This document shows, piece after piece, positions 1-9,841 of a DNA stretch of 64,000 bases (position 1 is its first letter; the number at the start of each line of letters is the position of its first letter). The position numbers and the translations under genes were made by a program. The stretch comes from Olleya sp. Bg11-27. GTDB taxonomy: Bacteria > Bacteroidota > Bacteroidia > Flavobacteriales > Flavobacteriaceae. The stretch lies in contig NZ_CP025117.1 of NCBI RefSeq assembly GCF_002831645.1, positions 3,177,001 to 3,241,000 of the forward strand, written 5' to 3'. The notes beneath the pieces are model-generated. The model did no database searches. It was not told the origin of the DNA and saw only the letters and a list, made by a program, of their open reading frames with translations.

Positions 1-104
1 CTGTTAGGTAATAAAACTTCATTACCATCTGCATCACCTAAAAATAATCCAGGTTCTGTGTCTCTTAAAATTTCGAGTGTATTAAATTCTCCTATTCGTA
101 TCAT
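1..104 (-). CDS. cvfB: CvfB-family S1 RNA-binding protein (5' end only)
   Basis: The visible N-terminus (34 codons, beginning MIRIGEFNTLEILRDTEPG) matches the start of the CvfB/YitL family, which carries S1-type OB folds and a winged helix and binds RNA. The pattern of a short beta strand, then 'G-F/L-F-L-G' and 'EVLLPN', is the usual first S1-like strand set. The rest runs off the left edge. The ATG is placed four bases downstream of a TAnnTTTG promoter box, which supports this start. Family membership is inferred from a short stretch only. Confidence 0.7.
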   Translation of the reverse strand, partial: MIRIGEFNTLEILRDTEPGLFLGDADGNEVLLPN

Positions 105-108
105 TTTG

Positions 109-116
109 CAAATGTA
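109..116 (-). promoter_or_regulatory. -7 promoter box (TACATTTG) of cvfB
   Basis: Read on the minus strand the box is TACATTTG, matching the Bacteroidota -7 consensus TAnnTTTG. It is separated from the cvfB ATG by only four bases, implying a very short or leaderless transcript. No clear -33 TTG was found at the usual distance, because the upstream DNA is the terminator hairpin. Confidence 0.5.
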
Positions 117-123
117 AGCATAT

Positions 124-157
124 AAAAAAAGCGTTACAGAACTGTAACGCTTTTTTT
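124..157. terminator. Bidirectional Rho-independent terminator
   Basis: A perfect 9-bp stem GCGTTACAG/CTGTAACGC (131-139 and 142-150) is flanked by seven A on the left and seven T on the right. It lies just past the stop of the DUF2853 gene (minus strand), where the A tract reads as a U tract, and insulates it from cvfB. Confidence 0.85.
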
Positions 158-174
158 ATATATTTTTTTTTATT

Positions 175-516
175 CTATTTGTAAATAGCTTCTTTTTTAA
201 AGTGTTTTGCTAATAAATAATAAACAACTGCTCTGTATTTATTTTTATTTGATCTTCCATAAGTTTCAATTACAGAATCTATAGCTTTATCTAAATCTGC
301 ACTATCAGCTAAACCTAATTTTTTAATTAAAAAATTATTTTTCACAGTAGCTAATTCTGAATCGTCAGAACCTGATACTGTCGCTGCATCTTTATTATAT
401 ATAGATGGTCCACAACCAATTGTAACTTTAGTTAAAAAATCCATGTCAGGAGTTACTCCACATTTATCCTTTAAATCTGCAGCATACTTTACGATTAAGT
501 CATCACGTTTACTCAT
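175..516 (-). CDS. DUF2853 family protein
   Basis: The 113-residue product has the typical DUF2853 layout: an N-terminal helix (MSKRDDLIVKYAADL), the 'CGVTPDMDFLTKV' segment, 'GPSIYNKDAATVSGSD', and a C-terminal helical part with 'YGRSNKNKYRAVVYYLLAK'. The family is small, cytosolic and of unknown function; members are about this length, so the gene looks complete. It stands alone between the menaquinone genes and cvfB with its own terminator. No function is proposed. Confidence 0.88.
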   Translation of the reverse strand: MSKRDDLIVKYAADLKDKCGVTPDMDFLTKVTIGCGPSIYNKDAATVSGSDDSELATVKNNFLIKKLGLADSADLDKAIDSVIETYGRSNKNKYRAVVYYLLAKHFKKEAIYK

Positions 517-639
517 AATTTTTTTTAATTTAAATTAATAATTTTTAGCTAATTAAAGGTACAAATTTTCTTGCTCTCTTTTTTATCATCAAATAAATAT
601 AATAAAAATTACGCTTAACGTACAATTTATCCGACAAAA

Positions 640-2391
640 CTATCGCACATATTTAAAGTAATCTAATAAAATAGCATCATTATCCCTTGCCGGAGTAAAC
701 ACTTCTATAAGCTTTGGCGATTCTGAAACGTCATAAAAATCACTTAAAGCAACCACTAACTCGTCTTCACAAGACACATGACTATAATTAAACCCATACA
801 TATCACAAAGCTGTTTTGCTGACAGGTGATGTTTAGTTTCAAAAAAGTAATCAAAATTATCAGTATTCTTATGTCCAGGTAAAATTCTAAAAATCCCTCC
901 ACCTTCATTATTAACAACTATAATTCTAAAGTTTTTAGGGATATAATTATTCCATAACGCATTACTGTCATAGAAAAAACTTAAATCTCCTGTTATAAGC
1001 ACTGTTGGTTTTGCATTTACTATTGCTGCACCTATTGCTGTGCTTGTACTCCCATCAATACCACTAGTTCCTCTATTACAAAACACTTCTAAGGTCGGAT
1101 TAATATCAAACAATTGCGTGTAACGTATTGCAGAGCTATTACCTACTTGTAATTGCGACTGATTTGGAATACTATTTAAAAAGATATCAAATGCTTTAAA
1201 ATCCGAAAACGGAATTATAGACATATACGTCGCGTGCTTATCTCTTCTAATATTCATTTGTGCGTTCCAAAAAGGATTATACGCACTTTTAATAGCTTTT
1301 GTTAAGGGCAAAAATGAAGTGAAAAAGGAATTTATAGATTGTTTAAACACTTTATTTAACACAAAAAAAGTATCATTTGCTCCTTGTTCAGCAACATGCC
1401 AATGTTGCTTTGGTTTATGTGTTCTTAAAAATTTCTTTATTTTTTTAGACACGATTAGCCCCCCAAATGTTAATAATATGTCTGGTTGTAATGCTTCTAA
1501 TTCTGTCTCAGATAATGCCCCTATCAATTTATCTATACTTGGACAAAATTTGTCATGATATAAATTTGATGTGCTTTCAGTCAATACCAAAACACTTTCA
1601 TCTTCTGCTAAAACATCCAAATACTGCTGTTCTATACTATTAGGAGCCAATACACCTACCAGTATCAACTTGCGTTTTGAGTTATTCCAAATTTCAGCGA
1701 AAGCGTTAAAATCGTCCTCAATACCATTAGTATTCGTCATTGGAATGACTTCAGGGTCTACCGTAAGTTTGTCTACCGTTTGATATAAGGGTTCGTCAAA
1801 AGGGATATTGACATGAACCGGTCCTTGTGTAGCAATAGCAATATTAAAAGCCTTATTAATTTCGGTTTCATTGTGTTGCTGTATACCTTGTTGTAATCCT
1901 AAATAGTGTTCAATTTTATTTTCAATACTTTTCATGATCGGCAAGTCTTCAGCAAAAGCGTTTTCCGTTTCAAGATTTAAGTCTTGCTTTAAATTAGCCG
2001 AATATTGAATATGATTATGATAAACATCCTCTTGATTTATAGTTTGCCCATCTCCTATTCCGACCATATATTTAGGTCTATCAGCGCTTAATACCACTAA
2101 AGGAATATGACTATAATACGCTTCTGAAACAGCTGGATAATAGTTTAACAGTGCACTTCCAGACGTACAAACAACTGCCACGGGATGTTTAATTTGCTGG
2201 GCGATTCCTAAAGCGAAAAAAGCCGCACAACGTTCGTCGACAATACTATAACATTTAAAAAATGGATCATGGGTAAATCCAATGGTTAACGGCGCGTTTC
2301 TGCTTCCTGGAGATAATACAATGTGCTGAATATTCTTAGCTTTACAAAGCTGAATAACGGTTTGAGCTAGGGGTATTTTAGGGTGTTTCAT
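640..2391 (-). CDS. menD: 2-succinyl-5-enolpyruvyl-6-hydroxy-3-cyclohexene-1-carboxylate synthase (MenD)
   Basis: MenD is the ThDP-dependent enzyme that joins 2-oxoglutarate to isochorismate in menaquinone synthesis. The 583-residue protein shows the N-terminal Pyr domain (VLSPGSRNAPLTIGF near residue 25, 'VDERCAAFFALGIA') and the C-terminal ThDP-binding segment GDLSFFYDSNALWNN followed by 'NNEGGGIFRIL'. I start it at the ATG giving MKHPKIPLAQT; an in-frame GTG nine bases upstream is possible but less like homologues. It follows menF by 42 bases in the same direction, so it is likely the last gene of a thioesterase-menF-menD operon. Confidence 0.96.
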   Translation of the reverse strand: MKHPKIPLAQTVIQLCKAKNIQHIVLSPGSRNAPLTIGFTHDPFFKCYSIVDERCAAFFALGIAQQIKHPVAVVCTSGSALLNYYPAVSEAYYSHIPLVVLSADRPKYMVGIGDGQTINQEDVYHNHIQYSANLKQDLNLETENAFAEDLPIMKSIENKIEHYLGLQQGIQQHNETEINKAFNIAIATQGPVHVNIPFDEPLYQTVDKLTVDPEVIPMTNTNGIEDDFNAFAEIWNNSKRKLILVGVLAPNSIEQQYLDVLAEDESVLVLTESTSNLYHDKFCPSIDKLIGALSETELEALQPDILLTFGGLIVSKKIKKFLRTHKPKQHWHVAEQGANDTFFVLNKVFKQSINSFFTSFLPLTKAIKSAYNPFWNAQMNIRRDKHATYMSIIPFSDFKAFDIFLNSIPNQSQLQVGNSSAIRYTQLFDINPTLEVFCNRGTSGIDGSTSTAIGAAIVNAKPTVLITGDLSFFYDSNALWNNYIPKNFRIIVVNNEGGGIFRILPGHKNTDNFDYFFETKHHLSAKQLCDMYGFNYSHVSCEDELVVALSDFYDVSESPKLIEVFTPARDNDAILLDYFKYVR

Positions 2392-2433
2392 GTGTAGCAC
2401 AAAAATACGAAACCCTAATCCTAAATTAAACGA

Positions 2434-3552
2434 TTATAAGAGGTTTTTAACAGTCTTGGTTTTAGCAACGGTTTCCTCCCATTCATTTTCAGGTATAGAA
2501 TCGTTAGTAATGCCGCCTCCAACATAAAGTAACGCTTGGTCATCCTTAATTTGAAGACATCTTAAATTCACAAATAAGTGCGAAATTGTTTTAACCGAAC
2601 CATAGGCGTTATTCTCGACATTGCGACGATTGGTATTTCTTGTTTTTGACTGTATACTATTAATCTCGCCTAAAAACCCAGTATAATATTCGCGATCATA
2701 CCCTTCATTATTTAATATAAACTGCTTGGCCTCCTCTTTTGGCAAACCACAAACTGCTGGTGTTGGATGCAGCTTTTCAATAACAGACTGTAATCCGTTT
2801 TCAGGTTTTAAAAGTCCAGAAATTTTGGTTTGCAAATGCAATAAATTTCCGGCTTTAATCGTTTCGGTTTTTCCTATATTAAGACTGCTTACTGACGACT
2901 CTAGGCTACCAACTATAAAGTCTGTCACTAATTGCTGTTCATCTTGCTCTTTAGATTCCCAATGGACATCAACTGTGTTTTTATACTGTTGTGTACCTGC
3001 TAGAGACATGGTTAAAAATCGACTCCCTTCAACTTTTAATAACGTTTCTGGAGTGGCTCCTAACCATAACCCGACTTGTGGATGGTACCAACAATATACC
3101 ATTGCTGTTTTATAGGTCGCTAAAAGTTTTTTGAATAATAAAAGAGTGTTGGACTTTGAAAAATTTTCGGTTTCAATCCTAGAGATAACAACTTTTTTAA
3201 AACTTCCGTTCTCAATCTCGGAAATTGCTTGCTCTACTAACTGTATATGTTTTGCTTTTGCTGTAGCATCTATTATTGAACTTTTATTGCTATTATGATC
3301 GTCTAAAGAATTATCAAACAAGCAGTCCATAGTTTCGCTTTCAACTAAAGGAAAAAACACTGTATTATTTTCATTTTTAAATGGTGAAAACACAAAACCA
3401 CGAGCTTCAAATTTTTTGGTATAATAAAGCTGATTACTATTTTGAAGTAATGCTTTTACCGAGCCTTCGTTCGGTTTTCTGTACGCCACAAAAGGTAACG
3501 CCTTTGTAAAATGAGTAGATAGTTGTTCAAAAAAAGCTTTAGAAGTCATCAT
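2434..3552 (-). CDS. menF: Isochorismate synthase (MenF type)
   Basis: It converts chorismate to isochorismate, the first committed step of menaquinone synthesis. The 372-residue protein is a chorismate-binding enzyme: 'GATPETLL' (about 165-172), the signature HPTPAVCGLPKEEA (262-275) and 'EGYDREYYTGFLG' (283-295). Location beside menD favours isochorismate synthase over anthranilate or aminodeoxychorismate synthase. The ATG abuts the stop codon of the upstream thioesterase (TAA then ATG ATG), so translation is probably coupled; either of the two adjacent Met codons could be the start. Confidence 0.95.
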   Translation of the reverse strand: MMTSKAFFEQLSTHFTKALPFVAYRKPNEGSVKALLQNSNQLYYTKKFEARGFVFSPFKNENNTVFFPLVESETMDCLFDNSLDDHNSNKSSIIDATAKAKHIQLVEQAISEIENGSFKKVVISRIETENFSKSNTLLLFKKLLATYKTAMVYCWYHPQVGLWLGATPETLLKVEGSRFLTMSLAGTQQYKNTVDVHWESKEQDEQQLVTDFIVGSLESSVSSLNIGKTETIKAGNLLHLQTKISGLLKPENGLQSVIEKLHPTPAVCGLPKEEAKQFILNNEGYDREYYTGFLGEINSIQSKTRNTNRRNVENNAYGSVKTISHLFVNLRCLQIKDDQALLYVGGGITNDSIPENEWEETVAKTKTVKNLL

Positions 3553-3978
3553 TTATTTCTTTTTTGGTAAAGAAATAGTCGACAATTTACAGATCGAAAT
3601 TAAATTATCCGCTTCATCCGTTACTCTAATATCTAACAATTGCGTGGTACGTCCTTTATGTAAAAATGTAGCTTTAGCATAGATATATCCCGAGCTGATG
3701 CTTTTTAAGTGATTGGCCGTTATCTCTAATCCTCTAATCATTAAGTTTTCAGAATCTAAAAATATATGCGATGCAAAACTACCAACACTTTCTGCCAAAG
3801 CAGCTGTTGCTCCGCCATGTAATACGCCATCAGGTTGATGTACGCGAGGAGTCACAGGCATCCTCGAGACTAAAAAATCCACTCCATAATCTACAACCTC
3901 AATCTCTAAGGTTTCCATTAACGTGTTTTTACTAGCTTTATTTGCTATAGCCAACACTTGTTCTTTAGAATGCTTCAT
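3553..3978 (-). CDS. PaaI-type hotdog thioesterase, candidate DHNA-CoA hydrolase
   Basis: The 141-residue single hotdog-fold protein has the PaaI/MenI signature HQPDGVLHGGATAALAES (HGG at 54-56, Glu63 as likely catalytic acid). It is the first gene of the menF-menD operon and touches menF directly. In other bacteria a thioesterase of this type releases 1,4-dihydroxy-2-naphthoate from its CoA ester in the menaquinone route, so that role is a good inference from context. The sequence alone cannot exclude a general acyl-CoA or phenylacetyl-CoA substrate. Confidence 0.85.
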   Translation of the reverse strand: MKHSKEQVLAIANKASKNTLMETLEIEVVDYGVDFLVSRMPVTPRVHQPDGVLHGGATAALAESVGSFASHIFLDSENLMIRGLEITANHLKSISSGYIYAKATFLHKGRTTQLLDIRVTDEADNLISICKLSTISLPKKK

Positions 3979-4021
3979 GTATCTTTAATTTTAATGTAAA
4001 AATACAAAACATAGCGCAAAA

Positions 4022-4594
4022 ATGACAGCTCCTACACTTGAAAACCATCGGGTAAAATTAATCCCTTTAGACTTAAGTAATTATAAACACTTAACTGAAA
4101 TTGCTGCGGAACATCATTTAATTTACTATTCTCCAAACGATATCTCTACCCCTGACAAACTTAAATCTTATGTGCAAACCGCTATAGACGGTTTTTACCA
4201 TAATACCACCTTACCTTTTATTATTTTTGATAAGGAGAAACAAGCCTATGCTGGAAGTACCCGTTTTGGTTTAATACACAACAAAAACAAAGTCTTACAT
4301 ATTGGTTGGACCTGGATAGGGCATGATTTTCAAGGCACAGGCTTGAATAGTCATGTAAAATTTTTAATGCTGAGTTATGCTTTTGAAACCTTAAAGTTTG
4401 AAAAAGTAGAATTTAGAGTTGACGAACGTAATGTTAAATCAAAAAAGGCTGTTGAAAAGCTAGGTGCTACTTTAGAAGGTGTTTTACGTCAAAACACGGT
4501 TATGAATGATGGTTTTAGACGTAATACGTGTTGTTATGGGATTTTAAAAAGCGAATGGACTGTTATAAAAACTACTATTTTTGGAGCATTTTAA
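4022..4594 (+). CDS. GNAT-family N-acetyltransferase (RimJ/RimL-like)
   Basis: The 190-residue protein has the GNAT layout of the RimJ/RimL branch: 'ENHRVKLIPLDLSNYKHL' at the N-terminus, central strand 'YAGSTRFG', the acetyl-CoA loop region 'IGHDFQGTGLNSHVK', and the C-terminal 'VEFRVDERNVKSKKAVEKLGATLEGVLR' pattern in which a residue pair N..S..A..K..GA is family-typical. The substrate cannot be told. It is divergent from the men operon with 43 bases between starts, so the two share a promoter region. Confidence 0.88.
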   Translation: MTAPTLENHRVKLIPLDLSNYKHLTEIAAEHHLIYYSPNDISTPDKLKSYVQTAIDGFYHNTTLPFIIFDKEKQAYAGSTRFGLIHNKNKVLHIGWTWIGHDFQGTGLNSHVKFLMLSYAFETLKFEKVEFRVDERNVKSKKAVEKLGATLEGVLRQNTVMNDGFRRNTCCYGILKSEWTVIKTTIFGAF

Positions 4595-4639
4595 TAGCCA
4601 TAGTATCGTGTATTATAATCAAGTTAACTAATACAGTGT

Positions 4640-5347
4640 TTACTTCTTAATCCATCCTACAATAGAATACCCTTCACTCTTTTCTAATATGACCAAAAGC
4701 CAATCCTTTTTTTTACGTAGTACAACAACCTGTTGGTCCGTCAATTGATCTATATGATTTCCAATAATTGCTTCGCCTGTACAGACATCCTTTTTTTGTG
4801 TATCATCTACCACAGGAGAACGTCTTAAAATCCCTGATATGGATCTATATACTAATGTATTAGTCCATTCCATTTTTGTATCAAAATGATACGCTAGTGT
4901 ATGTTTTGCTACTTTAGAGTTGTTAGTTATAGATACTTCTATCAAATTTGAATAATAATCACAGCCCATATTATCTTTGATAATAATGAGTTTCGTTTCT
5001 TTTGCTATTTTTGTTATTGAAAGTAACTCTCCTGGATAGTCGTAGACTATTTTAAATCCACTTTTACTATTTAAAAATATAGTGGTCTGAAAATACGGTT
5101 GACAATACCCTGAATATATTAAATCTTTTAAGCCGTCATTATTAACATCCTGTACATGCCACCCTTTATCCGATTTACTTTCTGAACATAAAAAAGACGG
5201 CAAAACTAATTTTGACAAGCCTGTTGAATCGATTTTGAATTCAATTCTATTCTCTAATACATCCAATTTTATCTTAAGGTCGTTTAAATCTTGTCCAAAT
5301 GAATGTAAACAACACAAATAAGCAATTATAGTTACTAAATATTTCAT
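4640..5347 (-). CDS. Secreted protein with FG-GAP-like segment and C-terminal SH3-like domain
   Basis: The 235-residue product begins with a short signal peptide (cleavage likely after SFGQ near residue 19). A calcium-loop-like 'DVNNDGLKDLIYSG' segment near residues 67-80 resembles an FG-GAP/VCBS repeat unit. The last 50 residues, with 'GNHIDQLTDQQVVVLRKKKDWLLVIL' split around a turn and 'GWIKK', resemble a bacterial SH3-type domain. I do not recognise the whole protein. It is probably periplasmic or surface-associated; no partner gene is evident, as it lies alone between GNAT (convergent) and porQ. Confidence 0.6.
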   Translation of the reverse strand: MKYLVTIIAYLCCLHSFGQDLNDLKIKLDVLENRIEFKIDSTGLSKLVLPSFLCSESKSDKGWHVQDVNNDGLKDLIYSGYCQPYFQTTIFLNSKSGFKIVYDYPGELLSITKIAKETKLIIIKDNMGCDYYSNLIEVSITNNSKVAKHTLAYHFDTKMEWTNTLVYRSISGILRRSPVVDDTQKKDVCTGEAIIGNHIDQLTDQQVVVLRKKKDWLLVILEKSEGYSIVGWIKK

Positions 5348-5422
5348 TTGGAAACAATTAAAATTAAAATCATATTACTTTAAATGCTAGTAGTCTTTAA
5401 ACGAAAAAAACAAGCTTTAAAG

Positions 5423-6445
5423 TTACTGTAAATCAATATGTAACCCAAAGAAGCTAGCATTACTTGCTGCTGTATATTTAGCATGAGTATAACTAAAACG
5501 CAACTTATTTATTTTGATTCCAAATCCTACTGATAAACCAGAAAAATTACGTTGATCAACAATACGTAACTCTTCAGCACGTCTAAAGTTATATCCTAAC
5601 CTTATATTAAAACCTTTATCAGGAAATAGCTCTGCACCAAGAATTGTATGTCGCATAACATTATTTAAAAAACCTATTTTTTCTTCTGTTTGGTTGCCTT
5701 CAAGATCTGTAGTTGCTCTAGCAGGATTGGACACTGCAATTGGCCATTGTTGTAAATTTTCAAATGTTAGGTGCCAACGTATTGGAACATGTTCTAATGT
5801 TTGAGATAATCCTAAAGTAATATCTAAGGGTAAGCTTTCGCGTTGTCCAGCGTAAGTTGTTATTTGTGTTCCTAGATTTCTGACCACTAATGCTGCTTGA
5901 AACTCTAAATCGTCATCAACATACATTAACCCTAAATCTGTCGCAATACCAATAGAACTATACTGCTCTAAAGTAGAAGTAATAAACTTAATATTACTAC
6001 CAAAGTAAAAGTCAGAATAACCAATCTGTAATGCATACCCTAAGGACAATGCAGCTTCTTTTCCTGTAAATGTACCTGTGGACACTCCGTTTTCATCATA
6101 ACCATCAAAATCACCATAATTAATATAGGTCATTCCTGCATGTAAGGTTTGTGTATGCCTGTCCCATGTATAAGCATAGGCTGCTGTCCCATATGTAATA
6201 CCTCCTAAATAATTACTAAAATTTAAGGCCAATTGATTATCCATTTCTGGATTAATAGCAGATGGATTATATAAACCCTGTGTGACATCGTAGTCTATAT
6301 TAGTTAAAACCTTACCTCCTAATGCTGCTTGACGCGGTGATGATACTAAATTTAAAAATTGATATGTCGATTGCCCTCCCAATTGCGCGTAGCTATACGT
6401 GCAAGAAAGTAATACTAAAAGTGGGACAATTTTGTTTTTAAACAT
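5423..6445 (-). CDS. porQ: Type IX secretion system protein PorQ
   Basis: The 340-residue protein has a signal peptide ending ...SYAQ and the characteristic PorQ start 'LGGQSTYQFLNLVSSPRQAALGG', then alternating beta-strand segments of an outer-membrane beta-barrel ending in an aromatic-rich strand (FFGLHIDLQ). PorQ binds the type IX system in the outer membrane together with PorU/V/Z-type attachment factors. I start at the ATG giving MFKNKIVPLL; a TTG nine bases upstream is less likely. A sorted type IX substrate occurs further along at 50860, consistent with an active system. Confidence 0.9.
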   Translation of the reverse strand: MFKNKIVPLLVLLSCTYSYAQLGGQSTYQFLNLVSSPRQAALGGKVLTNIDYDVTQGLYNPSAINPEMDNQLALNFSNYLGGITYGTAAYAYTWDRHTQTLHAGMTYINYGDFDGYDENGVSTGTFTGKEAALSLGYALQIGYSDFYFGSNIKFITSTLEQYSSIGIATDLGLMYVDDDLEFQAALVVRNLGTQITTYAGQRESLPLDITLGLSQTLEHVPIRWHLTFENLQQWPIAVSNPARATTDLEGNQTEEKIGFLNNVMRHTILGAELFPDKGFNIRLGYNFRRAEELRIVDQRNFSGLSVGFGIKINKLRFSYTHAKYTAASNASFFGLHIDLQ

Positions 6446-7101
6446 CGTTTGCAAAGTAAATAAATCTACTTTAAAACGCAGATAAAGTAAATTTATTTTT
6501 TACTTCAATTTTAGCTTTTATTTTGACTTTTAAATATTGACATTTAAATTAGTCAACAGAGTCCTTTTTCTCACTGTAATCCTATATACCCTAGCTATAT
6601 TTATTTAAAAACAAGCGCTTAACTACAACTAGTCTTTAACACTTAACGTTTTCGTTTTCAATAATTTATTTTAAAAAAAGAATATGCATACTGTATAAAT
6701 CTCAAGGTTATAATTACACGATGGTCTCCAAAATAGTAAATTATCAAACTACTTGAGAATACAGAATTACAAAACATAATTTTAGTGATACCTACTAAAA
6801 TCTAAGTTTTTGTACTTAATAAATAGAAATAGTGTTGCAAACTCACTCACTTGATATTGTTTACTACGCGTCTAAAATCGTTTCTACATACCTACCAAAT
6901 ACATATTCGCCTGCTTGAATAAAGCAAACACTTTTATGCAAAAAAGCTCAATTATCCTTAGTAAATTAAAGAATAATTGAGCTTAGTAATTAATTATTTT
7001 TGAGACAAATCCTTATATTAATAATGTCTCATTTGACATAAATATTAGAACTTAATCTAAGTATTACAGAACATATTTTGACTATTTCTGATTTAAGCGT
7101 C
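6446..7101. other. Intergenic region between lon and porQ
   Basis: This 0.65 kb gap is AT-rich and stop-rich in all frames, and I see no gene, tRNA or recognisable gene fossil in it. The only clear element is the terminator hairpin at 6940-6984. It is unusually long for this otherwise compact window. Confidence 0.6.
6940..6984 (-). terminator. Rho-independent terminator of lon
   Basis: A perfect 12-bp inverted repeat AAGCTCAATTAT/ATAATTGAGCTT (6944-6955 and 6973-6984) with a 17-base loop is followed on the minus strand by a run of six U (A at 6940-6945). It lies about 117 bases beyond the lon stop codon. Confidence 0.75.
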
Positions 7102-9549
7102 TTATAATTTTTTTGCGTTTTTAACTTTTTGATCAGTAATAGCAATATCAATAACCTCCAACATGTCTGAAACATAATGAAATGTAAGTCCGGTTAAATA
7201 TTCTGGCTTAATGTCTTCAATATCTCTTCTGTTGTCTTCACAAAGTAATATGTCTTTTATTCTTGCACGTTTTGCAGCTAGTATTTTTTCTTTTATTCCA
7301 CCGACAGGTAAAACTTTTCCACGAAGCGTAATTTCTCCGGTCATTGCTAAACTCTTTTTGACTTTTCGCTGTGTAAATAATGACACTAAAGATGTTAACA
7401 TCGTCACACCTGCACTTGGTCCATCTTTTGGAGTCGCACCTTCTGGCACGTGAATGTGTACATTATATTTTTCGAAAACATCTGGATCTATACCTAATTC
7501 TTCAGCATGTGCTTTAATATACTCCATAGCTATAGTAGACGACTCCTTCATCACCTTACCTAGGTTTCCGGTTATATTAAGCGATCCTTTTCCTTTAGAT
7601 AAAATAGATTCGATAAATAATATATCACCTCCTACTCTAGTCCAAGCTAATCCAGTAACTACTCCCGCGACATTATTGTTTTCGTATTTGTCACGTTCTA
7701 GTTTTGGGCCTCCTAAAATTTCAATAATATCCTCGTTAGATATTTTAATATTATAGTCTTGTTCCATTGCTATGTTTTTTGCTGCGTAACGCACCATTTT
7801 AGCAATTTGCTTTTCTAAACCACGTACACCAGACTCACGCGTATACCCTTCTACAATTTTCTCTAATTGTGGTTTTGCTATTTTTAAATGCTTGTCCGTT
7901 AAACCATGCTCTTTTAATTGCTTAGGTAACAAGTGACGCTTTGCAATTTCTACTTTTTCTTCAATAGTATATCCTGTAACATTAATAATCTCCATACGAT
8001 CTCTTAATGCCGGCTGAATTGTATTTAAACTATTAGTAGTTGCAATAAACATAACCTTAGATAAATCATACCCCATTTCTAGGAAGTTATCATGAAACTC
8101 TGAATTCTGTTCTGGATCTAAGACTTCTAATAACGCAGAAGAAGGATCCCCTTGATTAGAGTTAGATAACTTATCAATCTCATCTAAAACAAACACAGGA
8201 TTAGACGTTCCTGCTTTTTTAAGACTTTGCAATATACGTCCTGGCATTGCTCCTATATAAGTTTTACGGTGTCCACGTATTTCTGCTTCGTCACGCAACC
8301 CACCTAAACTCATACGCACATACTCACGTCCTAAAGCCTCTGCTACAGACTTCCCTAAAGAGGTTTTACCAACTCCTGGAGGTCCGTATAAACATAAGAT
8401 TGGAGACTTCATATCATTACGCAGTTTTAAAACCGCTAAATGCTCTATGATTCTTTTTTTAACATCATCTAAACCATAATGGTCACGATCTAATATTTTT
8501 TCGGCACGTTTTAAATCAAATTTATCTTTACTAAACTTACCCCAAGGTAAATCTAGAAACAAGTCTAAGTAATTACGTTGTATAGAATACTCGGCAACCT
8601 GAGGATTCATACGTTGTATTTTTGCTAATTCTTTTTCAAAATGTTCTTTTACTTTTTTGTCCCATTTTTTAGTCTTAGCACGTTTTTTCATCGCTTCGAT
8701 TTCTTCAGCATTACCACCACCTAATTCTTCTTGGATGGTTTTTAATTGCTGATTTAAAAAATATTCGCGTTGTTGTTGATTTAAATCACTCTGTACTTTA
8801 GATTGAATATCGTTTTTAAGTTCCAATTTCTGGAATTCGACATTCATAAAACGCAACGTTTCTAAAGCTCTTTCTTTTAAATCGTTAATTTCTAAAAGTG
8901 CTTGTTTTTCGTCTACAGACAAATTCATGTTTGACGACACGAAATTAATTAGAAATGCATCACTTTTAATGTTTTTAATAGCAAAAGTAGCTTCTGTAGG
9001 AATATTTGGACTGTCCTTAATAATTTGTACAGCCAATTCTTTAATAGAATCTATTATTGCTGCAAACTCTTTATTTTTCTTAGCGGGAGTAGCTTGAGGC
9101 ACCTCCTTAACTGTAGCTTTAATATAAGGTTCTTCTGTAATTACCGTATCAATTTCAAAACGTTTTTTACCTTGTATGATAACGGTTGTGTTACCATCAG
9201 GCATTTTTAAAACTTTCAAAATTCTAGCAACGGTACCTACTTGGTGTAGCTCATTAGCTTTTGGGTCTTCAACATCCTCATCTATTTGAGAGACTACTCC
9301 AATAACTTTTTCCCCTTTATTAGCGTCATTAATTAATTTGATAGACTTATCACGTCCTGCTGTAATAGGTATTACAACACCAGGAAACAATACCGTATTA
9401 CGCAATGATAGAATTGGTAACGATTCTGGTAATTCTTCCTTTGCTATTTTTTCTTCATCTTCAGGCGTCATTAAAGGTATTAACTCTGAATTTTCATCAA
9501 AATCTTGTAATGACAAACTGTCAAGCGATATAAAGTTAGATTTTTTCAT
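7102..9549 (-). CDS. lon: ATP-dependent Lon protease
   Basis: Lon is the cytosolic AAA+ serine protease that degrades misfolded and regulatory proteins. The 815-residue protein has the N-terminal LonN substrate domain ([17 protein letters not shown] at 45-61), a coiled region, the AAA+ module with Walker A GPPGVGKT (389-396) and Walker B 'VFVLDEIDK', and the C-terminal peptidase domain with catalytic Ser712 in PKDGPSAG and Lys755 in GGIKEK. Length is normal, and both active-site residues are intact. It is monocistronic, divergent from the sigma-factor operon. Confidence 0.98.
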   Translation of the reverse strand: MKKSNFISLDSLSLQDFDENSELIPLMTPEDEEKIAKEELPESLPILSLRNTVLFPGVVIPITAGRDKSIKLINDANKGEKVIGVVSQIDEDVEDPKANELHQVGTVARILKVLKMPDGNTTVIIQGKKRFEIDTVITEEPYIKATVKEVPQATPAKKNKEFAAIIDSIKELAVQIIKDSPNIPTEATFAIKNIKSDAFLINFVSSNMNLSVDEKQALLEINDLKERALETLRFMNVEFQKLELKNDIQSKVQSDLNQQQREYFLNQQLKTIQEELGGGNAEEIEAMKKRAKTKKWDKKVKEHFEKELAKIQRMNPQVAEYSIQRNYLDLFLDLPWGKFSKDKFDLKRAEKILDRDHYGLDDVKKRIIEHLAVLKLRNDMKSPILCLYGPPGVGKTSLGKSVAEALGREYVRMSLGGLRDEAEIRGHRKTYIGAMPGRILQSLKKAGTSNPVFVLDEIDKLSNSNQGDPSSALLEVLDPEQNSEFHDNFLEMGYDLSKVMFIATTNSLNTIQPALRDRMEIINVTGYTIEEKVEIAKRHLLPKQLKEHGLTDKHLKIAKPQLEKIVEGYTRESGVRGLEKQIAKMVRYAAKNIAMEQDYNIKISNEDIIEILGGPKLERDKYENNNVAGVVTGLAWTRVGGDILFIESILSKGKGSLNITGNLGKVMKESSTIAMEYIKAHAEELGIDPDVFEKYNVHIHVPEGATPKDGPSAGVTMLTSLVSLFTQRKVKKSLAMTGEITLRGKVLPVGGIKEKILAAKRARIKDILLCEDNRRDIEDIKPEYLTGLTFHYVSDMLEVIDIAITDQKVKNAKKL

Positions 9550-9841
9550 AGATATATATAAGTCATAATGTCACGTTAACGGCTCAATTTAGACTATTCG
9601 TTTTTAAAAATTAAATTCGTTTTCTAGCTATCATATTGATTTACTTGATACTAGCAATATACAATAACACATTTACAGTATTAAAAATTCAATTAATGTG
9701 CCACTTTTTAAGTTTCTTGTTTCAAAAGGAGTACTTACCGGCTTGAAAGCAATACAATACTAATTAATAAAATTTAAATTATTTTTCAAAAACTGTAACA
9801 AAGTGTTTTAACTTTCCTCTTTATATAAAACAAACCATTTT

